DNA of 64,000 bases from positions 63,321,876-63,385,875 of the forward strand of contig CM056576.1 in the NCBI GenBank assembly GCA_029721435.1, written 5' to 3'. Of this stretch, positions 10,525 through 21,910 are shown piece after piece; positions within the stretch are counted from its first letter, which is position 1, and each line of letters begins with the position of its first letter. The stretch comes from Gymnothorax reevesii. Its lineage: Eukaryota; Chordata; Actinopteri; Anguilliformes; Muraenidae. The notes beneath the pieces are model-generated. The model was not told where the DNA came from, searched no databases, and worked only from the letters and a program-made list of their open reading frames with translations. The translations under genes were made by a program, and so were the position numbers.

Positions 10525-11897
10525 CGTATTTTTGCGGCCTAGAAGAGATCCTACCTGAAAATAATACATAATTTCAATTGTACGCTATATTTTAAAAAAA
10601 TTACAGCGCTTTACCTGCTCGGAAAAAAACACAGTTGCTCTTGAACTAACCAACTGATGTAGTCCTGCGCGCGGCGCATCGTGGTTAACTGCGCGCTGTA
10701 GCGATCAGCTGTTTTGGTCACAGTAAAGCTGCTTGCACACTGCAAACAAAACGAATTTTTCGCAAGACAGATTACATTAAAAGTTAATTGACTTTGAATA
10801 TAAAAAATTCGTTTCGCGTCCAGTGTGCAAGCAGCTTTACTGTGACGCGAATACTCGCGTCTTCGCATTGACTTTGAAACAGTAGCGGCTCTCGACCCGG
10901 GAATGGCGGGGCGCACTCACGTCCCTTTATGACAATTAGTCCTGGGTAGTTCGCAATCATTTACTGACGCGTTTTCCAATTATCGTACTTGGCAACTTAA
11001 GACACGGTCTCTCCAAATGTGATCGAACAGCGATGAAATCATGGGCGAAATTCAGCTCAGTGGCGGAACCTGAACTGAGAATTGTGACAAAACATCTGTT
11101 TAAAACAGTCGTTAGTCCTAACCTGTTCTCAGTCATTTTCATGAGTAACCGAAGGTTCGCTCCGAGAGCACTCCGCAGTTAACAGCTGCTGCTTGTTCTC
11201 CCCGATTACATAAGAAGACAATCATTCATCTGGACGCTTATTTGCTGTAGCCTATTTAAATCAACGTTAGTCAAACTTGCATACCTGACGACTCTCACGC
11301 AAACAGCTTGAGCAGCACGCTGCCTATTTAACTGCCAAGTGCCACTTTTTTATCAACCCACACAATACCGAGAGTGAAAGGCGATATTTAACTGGAGCAC
11401 GGACCTGATCAATCAACGCGAAGCACTGGCCTATTAATAAGTAAATTTTTTTTCTGTACTGAATTTCGCCCATGATTTCATCGCTGTTCGATCACATTTG
11501 GAGAGACCGTGTCTTAAGTTGCCAAGTACGATAATTGGAAAACGCGTCAGTGAAGGAAAATGATTGCGAACTACCCAGGACTAATTGTCATAAAGGGACG
11601 TGTCTGCGCCCCGCCATTCCCGGGTCTAGAGCCGCTACTGCTTTGAAAGTAATCTTTCGTGCGAAAAATTCGTTCGCGTCCAGTGTGCAAGCAGCTTCAC
11701 TGTGACCCAAACAGGTGATCACTACAGCACGTAGTTAACCACGAAACGCTGCGCAGAAGGCTACGTCAGTTGGTTAGTTCAAGAGCAACTGTGTTTTTTT
11801 CCGAGCAGGTAAAGCGCTGTATTTTTTTTAAATTTATCCTTCAATTGTAAGGGTGTATTATTTTCAGGAAGAACCTCTTTTAGTCCGCAAAAATACA
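10525..11897. mobile_element. 1.37-kb foldback element inserted in the left palindrome arm
   Basis: The right palindrome arm runs uninterrupted through ACAGCGTATTTTTACTGCAG, whereas the left arm is split at that place. The inserted DNA is itself an inverted repeat: 10530-11053 is complementary to 11461-11895, around a ~400-bp unique centre. Both arms contain the segment with GACGCGTTTTCCAATTATCG. A related partial copy lies at 36290-36670. No coding capacity is evident. Being present in one arm only, it arrived after the palindrome formed. Confidence 0.8.
10725..10842. repeat. Short MITE, TIR GCTGCTTGCACACT
   Basis: A ~115-bp inverted-repeat unit within the foldback element; its ends are GCTTGCACACTG and its complement. 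Half or complete relatives occur near 11660-11705, 45480-45540, 46447-46500 and, best preserved, 51829-51922. Confidence 0.65.
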
Positions 11898-12118
11898 CTG
11901 CAGTCAAGCTATCCGCGCCTCGGCAATTCTCGGTCAAGCCATCAGCGGCAAAAAATTTACGTGCGCGTATATACGTAAAATTGCGGTAGCAAAGGAAACT
12001 GGGACTTCACGACTCCATCGAATTTAAAGAATGAGCGCACTTAGCAGATGTCCTGTGAATTAAACTGTCTTATCAAAGGTCTGTGTAAACGGACAGCATA
12101 TCATTATAGAACATGTTA

Positions 12119-12302
12119 TTATCTACAAAAAGAGAAAGTCCCTGCACAGTGATCACCATAGTAGAGCTTTATTAGGAGCGAACAACGGGTTTCACACTAG
12201 CTTCGTCGGGTTTGCTTTCTAGTGCGAAACGCGTTGTTCGCTCCTAATAAAGCTCGACTATGGTGATAAGTGTGCGGGGTCTTTCTCTTTTTGTAAATAA
12301 CT
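12119..12302. repeat. Hairpin repeat in left arm
   Basis: A 184-bp inverted repeat: TTATCTACAAAAAGAGAAAG at one end mirrors CTTTCTCTTTTTGTAAATAA at the other, with GAGCGAACAAC...GTTGTTCGCTC near the centre. Each half carries AATAAAGC next to a GAAACGCGTTG motif. The same hairpin occurs in the right arm at 21048-21227, so it predates the duplication. Confidence 0.75.
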
Positions 12303-12796
12303 TTTGTTTTGTCAGCCATCGCCAGCACCTGATCGACTTGCACAGACTTGAGCACGGGGACTTTGTGGACTTATGTTATTATCTACATTATGTGTATGTC
12401 TGGAGTGACTTAACTGCAGTTTTTGAGTTCACCATTTCTGAGTGTTTAATGCATGTACATGGTCATTTTAGGGATGTCAAATTTGACTGACAGTGTTTAA
12501 AAATACGAGAGGTAAGTAAGTAATTTATTTATATTGCACTTTTCACATATAAAATCACAAAGTGCTTTACAGTGCATACCAGGAATAAAAGCAAAAGCAG
12601 ATCAACAGACACACACACAAAAAAGGTCTGTCCAAACTGACAAAATAGATCATAATTTGGTCTGCGATAATATCTCAGGGCTGAGTCTGGTGACATTTTA
12701 CTGCACAGTTTTTAAATTAACCCCTTGTGAATATGTAATGCATGTAAATAGGCATTTTGGTTCTGTCAAATTTGATTGACAATTTATGAAAAATTA

Positions 12797-15108
12797 ACAA
12801 AGGTCTGTAGAAACTGACACCATATTATTATAGAACAAGTTGTGCCCTACCAAACTGGTAAGTCTGGGGACATTTTACTGCGTAATCTTTGAATTAACCC
12901 CTTGTGAATAATTAAGGCATGTAAATGCTATTTCAGTTCTGTCAACTATGATTGAATTTTTATGAAAAATTAACAAAGGTCTGTAAAAACTGACATGATA
13001 TTATCATAGAAGAAACTATGCTCCATCTCAGGGCTGAGTCTGGAGACATTTTACTGCATAATTTTTGAATTAACCCCTTGTGTATATGTAAGGCACGTAA
13101 ATAGGCATTTTGGTTCTGTCAACTTTGATTGACAATTTAAGAAAAATTAACAAAGGTCTGTAATAGATGACACCATAGTTTCATAGAACAAGTTGTGCTC
13201 TACCAAATTGGGAAGCCTGGGGACATTTTACTGCGTAATTTTTGAATTAACCCCTTGTGAATAATTAAGGCATGTAAATGCTATTTCAGTTCTGTCAACT
13301 TTGCTTGAATTTTTATGAAACATTAGCAAAGGTCTGTCAACACTGACACCATATTATCATAGAACAAGTTGTGCTCTACCAAATTGGGAAGCCTGGGGAC
13401 ATTTTACTGCGTAATTTTTGAATTAACCCCTTGTGAATAATTAAGGCATGTAAATGCTATTTCAGTTCTGTCAACTTTGCTTGAATTTTTATGAAAAATT
13501 AGCAAAGGTCTGTCAACACTGACACCATACTATAATAGAACAAGGTGTGCTCTACCAAATTGGGAAGTCTGGGGACATTTTACGGCGTAATTTTTGAATT
13601 AACCCCTTGTGGATATGTAAGGCACGTAAATAGGCATTTTGGTTCTGTCAACTTTGATTGACAATTTATGAAAAATTAACAAAGGTCTGTAATAGGTGAC
13701 ACCATAGTTTCATAGAACAAGTTGTGCTCTACCAAATTGGGAAGCCTGGGGACATTTTACTGCGTAATTTTTGAATTAACCCCTTGTGAATAATTAAGGC
13801 ATGTAAATGCTATTTCAGTTCTGTCAACTTTGCTTGAATTTTTATGAAACATTAGCAAAGGTCTGTCAACACTGACACCATATTATCATAGAACAAGTTG
13901 TGCTCTACCAAATTGGGAAGCCTGGGGACATTTTACTGCGTAATTTTTGAATTAACCCCTTGTGAATAATTAAGGCATGTAAATGCTATTTCAGTTCTGT
14001 CAACTTTGCTTGAATTTTTATGAAAAATTAGCAAAGGTCTGTCAACACTGACACCATACTATAATAGAACAAGGTGTGCTCTACCAAATTGAGAAGTCTG
14101 GGGACATTTTACTGCGTAATTTTTGAATTAACCCCTTGTGAATAATTAAGGCATGTAAATGGCTATTTCAGTTCTTTCAACTTTGCTTGAATTTTTATGA
14201 ATAATTAGCAAAGGTCTGTCAAAACTGACACCATATTATCATAGAGCAAGGTGTGCTCAACCAGATTGGGAAGTCTGGAGACATTTTACTGCGTAATTAT
14301 TGAATTAACCCCTTGTGGATATGTAAGGCACGTAAATAGGCATTTTGGTTCTGTCAACTTTGATTGAATTTTTATGAAAAATTAGCAAAGGTCTGTCAAC
14401 ACTGACACCATACTATAATAGAACAAGGTGTGCTCTACCAAATTGGGAAGTCTGGGGACATTTTACTGCGTAATTTTTGAATTAACCCCTTGTGAATAAT
14501 TAAGGCATGTAAATGGCTATTTCAGTTCTTTCAACTTTGCTTGAATTTTTATGAAAAATTAGCAAAGGTCTGTAAAAACTGACACCATATTATCATAGAA
14601 CAAATTGTACTCTACCAAATTTGGAAGTCTGGGGACATTTTACTGCGTAATTTTTGAATTAACCCCTTGTGAATAATTAAGGCATGTAAATGCTATTTCA
14701 GTTCTGTCAACTTTGCTTGAATTTTTATGAAAAATTAGCAAAGGTCTGTCAACACTGACACCATATTATCATAGAACAAGGTATGCTCTACCAAACAGGT
14801 GAGCTTGGAGACATTTTACTGCATCATTTTTGAATTAACCCCTTGTGAATATGTAAGGCATGAAAATAGCTATTTTGGTTCTGTCAACTTTGATTGAATT
14901 TTTACGAAAAATTAGCAAAGGTCTGTCTAAAATGACATTATTACATTATAGGCCGAAGTATGATCCATCTCAGGGCTGAGTCTGGTGACATTTTACTGCA
15001 TAGTTTTTGAAAAAACGCCTTGTGAATATGTAAGGCATGTAAATACGCATTTTGATTCTGTCAACTTTGAATATTTATGAAAAATTAACAAATGTCTGTT
15101 CAGCCTGA
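12797..15108. repeat. 176-bp tandem array, left arm (about 13 units)
   Basis: The phrase AAAGGTCTGT recurs at about 12798, 12978, 13153, 13329, 13505, 13682, 13858, 14034, 14210, 14386, 14563, 14739 and 14915, a period near 176 bp. Each unit also carries GACACCAT, TTTTACTGC and AATTAACCCCTTGTG. A three-unit block (13155-13683) is repeated as 13684-14212, giving a higher-order period of about 529 bp. More diverged units extend left to about 12370, interrupted by a ~150-bp inserted piece (12505-12640) that also occurs in the right arm. Confidence 0.9.
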
Positions 15109-15136
15109 CACCATATGATCATCGAACAAATTCCAG

Positions 15137-15465
15137 GTGGATGACTATCAAAACTCAGGTAAGATTATCAGACTCTTTTTTTTACTGTTATTACTGTAGT
15201 AATCTACTCTTATGCCTTAGATCACTATCATTTCACAAAAATTTTCCAGTGATGATGGTTACCAGGCTTTCATTTAAATTTCACAAAAATGTATTTGGCA
15301 GCACATTTTCACTACTTGCAGCAATCTATCAGGGGATGACAGATAGCCATATTGTCGATAATTACTTTGAGGTCAATGAAGATATCAGCCGGTCATCTTA
15401 TTCTGTCTTAAGAATAGCCCCTCCCTTACCTCCACAGATTAATGTTCTGAGGGTTGCTCCAACAG
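15137..15465 (+). pseudogene. Two-exon gene fragment in left arm, unknown product
   Basis: Two stretches look like adjacent exons. The first is 15137-15158 (preceded by TTCCAG, followed by GTAAGA) and the second is 15250-15465 (preceded by ATTTTCCAG, followed by GTCAGT). The 91-bp gap has normal intron ends. Joined, they keep one open frame of about 79 residues starting VDDYQNS, with a middle part containing VFGSTFSLLAAIYQGMTDSH and a proline-rich end PPLPPQINVLRVAPT. I do not recognise the family. I found no further exons within the arm. An identical structure is in the right arm. It could be a captured host gene fragment or part of an element's own gene; the exon call is inference from splice signals and frame. 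Confidence 0.45.
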
Positions 15466-16262
15466 GTCAGTTAATCAACCAGATTTTTTATTATTATTAA
15501 TTAATTACATTTTTAAGATTAATCAGCTAAAAAAGGTCCCTTGTCCTGGAGTTACCTCAGTAGAACAACACTAGGTTGGAAGTTTCATTTCTGCAGTTGG
15601 TAGCTCAATAAGAAATGAAAATATGGGCATAAAATGCATTCAATATTTTCCTTTATTTGTATGAATATAAGATATAATTCAGAAATATAATGCATTCATC
15701 TGTTTTGCATATAATCATGTTATACATGAAATATGAAATATTAGGCTTAAGATTTAATTTTTCCATAATGTGCAGCCTTCATATGTCCTGAATAATCATA
15801 GTACTTCATGGTATATCAACTATAAATAAGGAGACAGGAGATCAGTGATTTGCTTAGGTGGATCTATATTAGACCTCACCTCTCAGACAGACAGTTGAAG
15901 TGATGTCAGCTTAAACGGTGGCTTCCGAAGTAATGTGAAATGCTAACCAAGGCAGTCAATTCAACAAAAAGGAAATTTGAGAATAATAAAAACGACAGGC
16001 ATATTTTTATGTTTCTGTATTTCCAATGATAATGTTGTGAATGTTGTAACAATTTTATTTGATTTTTTTATATTTAATAAATATAAAAATAATTTAATAC
16101 TGTGTGGTGCCAAATGCATTTTATTCTCTTTTCAAATTACTCAAGTTTATGTATTTATATGGCGCAATGATATCAGTTATACGGAAGCCCTGAACCGCAC
16201 CGTGAAAAAAAAATTTTTTGTGGTGAAGTAAAAGTGTAATTTTTTTCCTTTTGTTATTTTGC
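15466..16262. other. Left arm, unique non-coding part
   Basis: AT-rich sequence, repeated with few differences at 17081-17877. A frame at 15977-16231 is open in both arms but shows no domain or codon structure that I would call coding. Confidence 0.5.
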
Positions 16263-16438
16263 GATATTATCTCGTTATTTCAAGATAATAAGTCGTTATT
16301 TCGAGATATTATCTCGTTATTTCGAGATAATATCTCGTTATTTCGAGATAAGATCTCGTTATTACGAGATATTATCTCTTTATTTCGAGATAATAAGTCG
16401 TTAATACGAGATATTATCTCGTTATTTCGAGATAACAT
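16263..16438. repeat. TCTCG/CGAGA-rich palindromic block, left arm
   Basis: About ten short phrases of the type ATCTCGTTATTTCGAGATAA, each self-complementary, run head to tail. The block mirrors 16905-17080. Frames across it are repetitive by-products, not proteins. Confidence 0.85.
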
Positions 16439-16622
16439 TACGCCCTGTCTGGGCTTGAATCAATATAATCGCCCATTTTTCCGAGGATGCATCGGCTGGT
16501 AACTTGTGTGAACATGACAGCAGACATATCACAGAATTCCTTTCGGCATCTAAGCGGGAGCGGGACGCTCCTGAGAGAGAAGGGCAGGGTTACGTTTCCC
16601 AAAAGCATAGATGCTAACTAAA

Positions 16623-16720
16623 CAAGTTACACTAACATGGCAATATCCCCCGCCGTCTCAATTTTTGTGTCCGTAGGGACGGACGGACGGAGCTCAATGC
16701 TATTAGCGCGAAGCGGGGGG
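16623..16720. other. Central 98-bp spacer of the palindrome
   Basis: This is the only part of the core not mirrored. It contains CCCCCGCC near the left and GCGGGGGG near the right, and a CCGTAGGGACGGACGGACGG stretch. It would form the loop of a giant hairpin. Confidence 0.85.
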
Positions 16721-16904
16721 TTTAGTTAGCATCTATGCTTTTGGGAAACGTAACCCTGCCCTTCTCTCTCAGGAGCGTCCCGCTCCCGCTTAGATGCCGA
16801 AAGGAATTCTGTGATATGTCTGCTGTCATGTTCACACAAGTTACCAGCCGATGCATCCTCGGAAAAATGGGCGATTATATTGATTCAAGCCCAGACAGGG
16901 CGTA

Positions 16905-17080
16905 ATGTTATCTCGAAATAACGAGATAATATCTCGTATTAACGACTTATTATCTCGAAATAAAGAGATAATATCTCGTAATAACGAGATCTTATCTCGA
17001 AATAACGAGATATTATCTCGAAATAACGAGATAATATCTCGAAATAACGACTTATTATCTTGAAATAACGAGATAATATC
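16905..17080. repeat. TCTCG/CGAGA-rich palindromic block, right arm
   Basis: Mirror copy of 16263-16438, with the same unit order. Confidence 0.85.
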
Positions 17081-17877
17081 GCAAAATAACAAAAGGAAAA
17101 AAATTACACTTTTACTTCACCACAAAAAATTTTTTTTTCACGGTGCGGTTCAGGGCTTCCGTATAACTGATATCATTGCGCCATATAAATACATAAACTT
17201 GAGTAATTTGAAAAGAGAATAAAATGCATTTGGCACCACACAGTATTAAATTATTTTTATATTTATGAAATATAAAAAAATCAAATAAAATTGTTACAAC
17301 ATTCACAACATTATCATTGGAAATACAGAAACATAAAAATATGCCTGTCGTTTTTATTATTCTCAAATTTCCTTTTTGTTGAATTGACTGCCTTGGTTAG
17401 CATTTCACATTACTTCGGAAGCCACCGTTTAAGCTGACATCACTTCAACTGTCTGTCTGAGAGGTGAGGTCTAATATAGATCCACCTAAGCAAATCACTG
17501 ATCTCCTGTCTCCTTATTTATAGTTGATATACCATGAAGTACTATGATTATTCAGGACATATGAAGGCTGCACATTATGGAAAAATTAAATCTTAAGCCT
17601 AATATTTCATATTTCATGTATAACATGATTATATGCAAAACAGATGAATGCATTATATTTCTGAATTATATCTTATATTCATACAAATAAAGGAAAATAT
17701 TGAATGCATTTTATGCCCATATTTTCATTTCTTATTGAGCTACCAACTGCAGAAATGAAACTTCCAACCTAGTGTTGTTCTACTGAGGTAACTCCAGGAC
17801 AAGGGACCTTTTTTAGCTGATTAATCTTAAAAATGTAATTAATTAATAATAATAAAAAATCTGGTTGATTAACTGAC

Positions 17878-18206
17878 CTGTTGGAGCAACCCTCAGAACA
17901 TTAATCTGTGGAGGTAAGGGAGGGGCTATTCTTAAGACAGAATAAGATGACCGGCTGATATCTTCATTGACCTCAAAGTAATTATCGACAATATGGCTAT
18001 CTGTCATCCCCTGATAGATTGCTGCAAGTAGTGAAAATGTGCTGCCAAATACATTTTTGTGAAATTTAAATGAAAGCCTGGTAACCATCATCACTGGAAA
18101 ATTTTTGTGAAATGATAGTGATCTAAGGCATAAGAGTAGATTACTACAGTAATAACAGTAAAAAAAAGAGTCTGATAATCTTACCTGAGTTTTGATAGTC
18201 ATCCAC
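17878..18206 (-). pseudogene. Two-exon gene fragment in right arm (mirror copy)
   Basis: Mirror image of 15137-15465: exon-like pieces at 18185-18206 and 17878-18093 on the minus strand, with the same splice signals and frame. The translated frame over 17843-18202 is identical to that of the left arm. Confidence 0.45.
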
Positions 18207-18229
18207 CTGGAATTTGTTCGATGATCATA

Positions 18230-20560
18230 TGGTGTCAGGCTGAACAGACATTTGTTAATTTTTCATAAATATTCAAAGTTGACAGAATCAAAATGCGTAT
18301 TTACATGCCTTACATATTCACAAGGCGTTTTTTCAAAAACTATGCAGTAAAATGTCACCAGACTCAGCCCTGAGATGGATCATACTTCGGCCTATAATGT
18401 AATAATGTCATTTTAGACAGACCTTTGCTAATTTTTCGTAAAAATTCAATCAAAGTTGACAGAACCAAAATAGCTATTTTCATGCCTTACATATTCACAA
18501 GGGGTTAATTCAAAAATGATGCAGTAAAATGTCTCCAAGCTCACCTGTTTGGTAGAGCATACCTTGTTCTATGATAATATGGTGTCAGTGTTGACAGACC
18601 TTTGCTAATTTTTCATAAAAATTCAAGCAAAGTTGAAAGAACTGAAATAGCCATTTACATGCCTTAATTATTCACAAGGGGTTAATTCAAAAATTACGCA
18701 GTAAAATGTCCCCAGACTTCCCAATTTGGTAGAGCACACCTTGTTCTATTATAGTATGGTGTCAGTGTTGACAGACCTTTGCTAATTTTTCATAAAAATT
18801 CAATCAAAGTTGACAGAACCAAAATGCCTATTTACGTGCCTTACATATCCACAAGGGGTTAATTCAAAAATTACGCAGTAAAATGTCTCCAGACTTCCCA
18901 ATTTGGTAGAGCACACCTTGTTCTATTATAGTATGGTGTCAGTGTTGACAGACCTTTGCTAATTTTTCATAAAAATTCAATCAAAGTTGACAGAACCAAA
19001 ATGCCTATTTACGTGCCTTACATATCCACAAGGGGTTAATTCAAAAATTACGCAGTAAAATGTCCCCAGACTTCCCAATTTGGTAGAGCATACCTTTTTC
19101 TATTATAGTATGGTGTCAGTGTTGACAGACCTTTGCTAATTTTTCATAAAAATTCAATCAAAGTTGACAGAACCAAAATGCCTATTTACGTGCCTTACAT
19201 ATCCACAAGGGGTTAATTCAAAAATTACGCAGTAAAATGTCTCCAGACTTCCCAATTTGGTAGAGCACACCTTGCTCTATGATAATATGGTGTCAGTTTT
19301 TACAGACCTTTGCTAATTTTTCATAAAAATTCAAACAAAGTTGAAAGAACTGAAATAGCCATTTACATGCCTTAATTATTCACAAGGGGTTAATTCAAAA
19401 ATTACGCAGTAAAATGTCCCCAGACTTCCCAATTTGGTAGAGCACACCTTGTTCTATTATAGTATGGTGTCAGTGTTGACAGACCTTTGCTAATTTTTCA
19501 TAAAAATTCAATCAAAGTTGACAGAACCAAAATGCCTATTTACGTGCCTTACATATCCACAAGGGGTTAATTCAAAAATTACGCAGTAAAATGTCTCCAG
19601 ACTTCCCAATCTGGTTGAGCACACCTTGCTCTATGATAATATGGTGTCAGTTTTGACAGACCTTTGCTAATTATTCATAAAAATTCAAGCAAAGTTGAAA
19701 GAACTGAAATAGCCATTTACATGCCTTAATTATTCACAAGGGGTTAATTCAAAAATTACGCAGTAAAATGTCCCCAGACTTCTCAATTTGGTAGAGCACA
19801 CCTTGTTCTATTATAGTATGGTGTCAGTGTTGACAGACCTTTGCTAATTTTTCATAAAAATTCAAGCAAAGTTGACAGAACTGAAATAGCATTTACATGC
19901 CTTAATTATTCACAAGGGGTTAATTCAAAAATTACGCAGTATAATGTCCCCAGGCTTCCCAATTTGGTAGAGCACAACTTGTTCTATGATAATATGGTGT
20001 GAGTGTTGACAGACCTTTGCTAATTTTTCATAAAAATTCAAGCAAAGTTGACAGAACTGAAATAGCATTTACATGCCTTAATTATTCACAAGGGGTTAAT
20101 TCAAAAATTACGCAGTTAAATGTCCCCAGGCTTCCTAATTTGGTAGAGCACAACTTGTTCTATGAAACTATGGTGTCACCTATTACAGACCTTTGTTAAT
20201 TTTTCATAAATTGTCAATCAAAGTTGACAGAACCAAAATGCCTATTTACGTGCCTTACATATCCACAAGGGGTTAATTCAAAAATTATGCAGTAAAATGT
20301 CTCCAGACTCAGCCCTGAGATGGAGCATAGTTTCTTCTATGATAATATCATGTCAGTTTTTACAGACCTTTGTTAATTTTTCATAAAAATTCAATCAAAG
20401 TTGACAGAACTGAAATAGCATTTACATGCCTTAATTATTCACAAGGGGTTAATTCAAAGATTACGCAGTAAAATGTCCCCAGACTTACCAGTTTGGTAGG
20501 GCACAACTTGTTCTATAATAATATGGTGTCAGTTTCTACAGACCTTTGTTAATTTTTCAT
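18230..20560. repeat. 176-bp tandem array, right arm (about 13 units)
   Basis: This is the complement of the left array, with AGACCTTTG at intervals of about 176 bp and the same number of units. The order of unit variants is not the mirror image. For example, the right arm has runs of units ending in ...CAAAATGCCTATTTACGTGC at 18810, 18995, 19175 and 19530, where the left arm has the CATGTAAATG variant. The arrays have therefore been reshuffled or converted since the arms formed. Confidence 0.85.
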
Positions 20561-21047
20561 AAATTGTCAATCAAATTTGACAGAACCAAAATGCCTATTT
20601 ACATGCATTACATATTCACAAGGGGTTAATTTAAAAACTGTGCAGTAAAATGTCACCAGACTCAGCCCTGAGATATTATCACAGACCAAATTATGATCTA
20701 TTTTGTCAGTTTGGACAGACCTTTTTTGTGTGTGTGTCTGTTGATCTGCTTTTGCTTTTATTCCTGGTATGCACTGTAAAGCACTTTGTGATTTTATATG
20801 TGAAAAGTGCAATATAAATAAATTACTTACTTACCTCTCGTATTTTTAAACACTGTCAGTCAAATTTGACATCCCTAAAATGACCATGTACATGCATTAA
20901 ACACTCAGAAATGGTGAACTCAAAAACTGCAGTTAAGTCACTCCAGACATACACATAATGTAGATAATAACATAAGTCCACAAAGTCCCCGTGCTCAAGT
21001 CTGTGCAAGTCGATCAGGTGCTGGCGATGGCTGACAAAACAAAAGTT

Positions 21048-21227
21048 ATTTACAAAAAGAGAAAGACCCCGCACACTGATCACCATAGTCGATCTTTATT
21101 AGGAGCGAACAACGCGTTTCGCACTAGAAAGCAAACCCGACGAAGCTAGTGTGAAACGCGTTGTTCGCTCCTAATAAAGCTCTACTATGGTGATCACTGT
21201 GCAGGGACTTTCTCTTTTTGTAGATAA
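21048..21227. repeat. Hairpin repeat in right arm
   Basis: Mirror copy of 12119-12302, with a few substitutions. Confidence 0.75.
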
Positions 21228-21630
21228 TAACATGTTCTATAATGATATGCTGTCCGTTTACACAGACCTTTGATAAGACGGTTTAATTCACAGGACATCT
21301 GCTAAGTGCGCTCATTCTTTAAATTCGATGGAGTCGTGAAGTCCCAGTTTCCTTTGCTACCGCAATTTTACGTATATACGCGCACATAAATTTTTTGCCG
21401 CTGATGGCTTGACCGAGAATTGCCGAAGCGCGGATAGCTTGACTGCAGTAAAAATACGCTGTTTCCCTGTTCCCGTTCACAACAGTGATTCGCCGAAATT
21501 TCCACCCAGCACTATGCGCTGGTGCGGCTACCTGCAGGAGATCAGAGAGCTTTCTACAGCATGTAATGTAAGTAGTGGCGATTTGTAGCTCTCACAACCC
21601 CACATCAAAAAAGTGAACTATCCAGTGCCC

Positions 21631-21910
21631 TTACGTTAATTTTGCTTGGCCAAGCCCAGGTGGCATTTTTTGTAAATATGGCTGCTTCGGTTGTCTCATC
21701 TCAGTAGGAAGAATAGTAAACATCCTAGTGAGGAACCTGGGCTGCGTGCAGATAGTCTTTATTTACACAGGAAAGTTCCTGACTCCTGAAAAGTGATCTG
21801 GAAATAATTACGGTGGCAGGTATCATATGTGTATTCGAATTCTTAAGGGCTGCATCCGAATAGTCAAAAAAATACGGACTTGGCCTGTACACTAATTACT
21901 AATGTTATGG
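21631..21910. other. Gap between palindrome and Gypsy copy B
   Basis: I see no gene or element end in these 280 bp. Confidence 0.4.

Larger units (their letters stand above)
10340..21630. mobile_element. Giant palindrome (~4.9-kb arms, 98-bp spacer), unclassified
   Basis: Positions x and 33343-x are complementary over almost the whole segment between about 11898 and 21440: the exon-like block at 15250-15465 mirrors 17878-18093, and the hairpin at 12119-12302 mirrors 21048-21227. The last single-copy bases are 16622 and 16721. The outermost ~200 bp of the right arm (21440-21630) pair with 10340-10530, because a 1.37-kb element is inserted in the left arm. Allowing for it, the arms are 4.91 kb each. 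The outer ends read GGATAG(C/T)TCACTTTTTTGA inward. I see no transposase and no target-site duplication. Arms differ by scattered substitutions, for example an Asn/His change in the frame at 15977/17112. It could be a giant foldback transposon or a genomic inverted duplication. Confidence 0.9.

Noticed and set aside
12534..12779. 81-codon frame in the tandem-repeat flank
   Set aside because: It crosses a repeat insertion and an array unit and has no coding signature; the mirror copy at 20567-20812 is expected from the palindrome.
12797..15108. CRISPR array
   Set aside because: Units are 176 bp without short direct repeats and unique spacers, and the genome is eukaryotic.
16251..16502. 83-codon frame of repeated ...SLFRDN...
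   Set aside because: It is the translation of the TCTCG/CGAGA repeat and appears in both arms only because the DNA is mirrored.
10340..21630. Palindrome as a pure sequencing or assembly artefact
   Set aside because: The arms differ by substitutions, by the order of tandem-unit variants and by a 1.37-kb insert in one arm, which a read-through hairpin would not produce. It still needs long-read confirmation.
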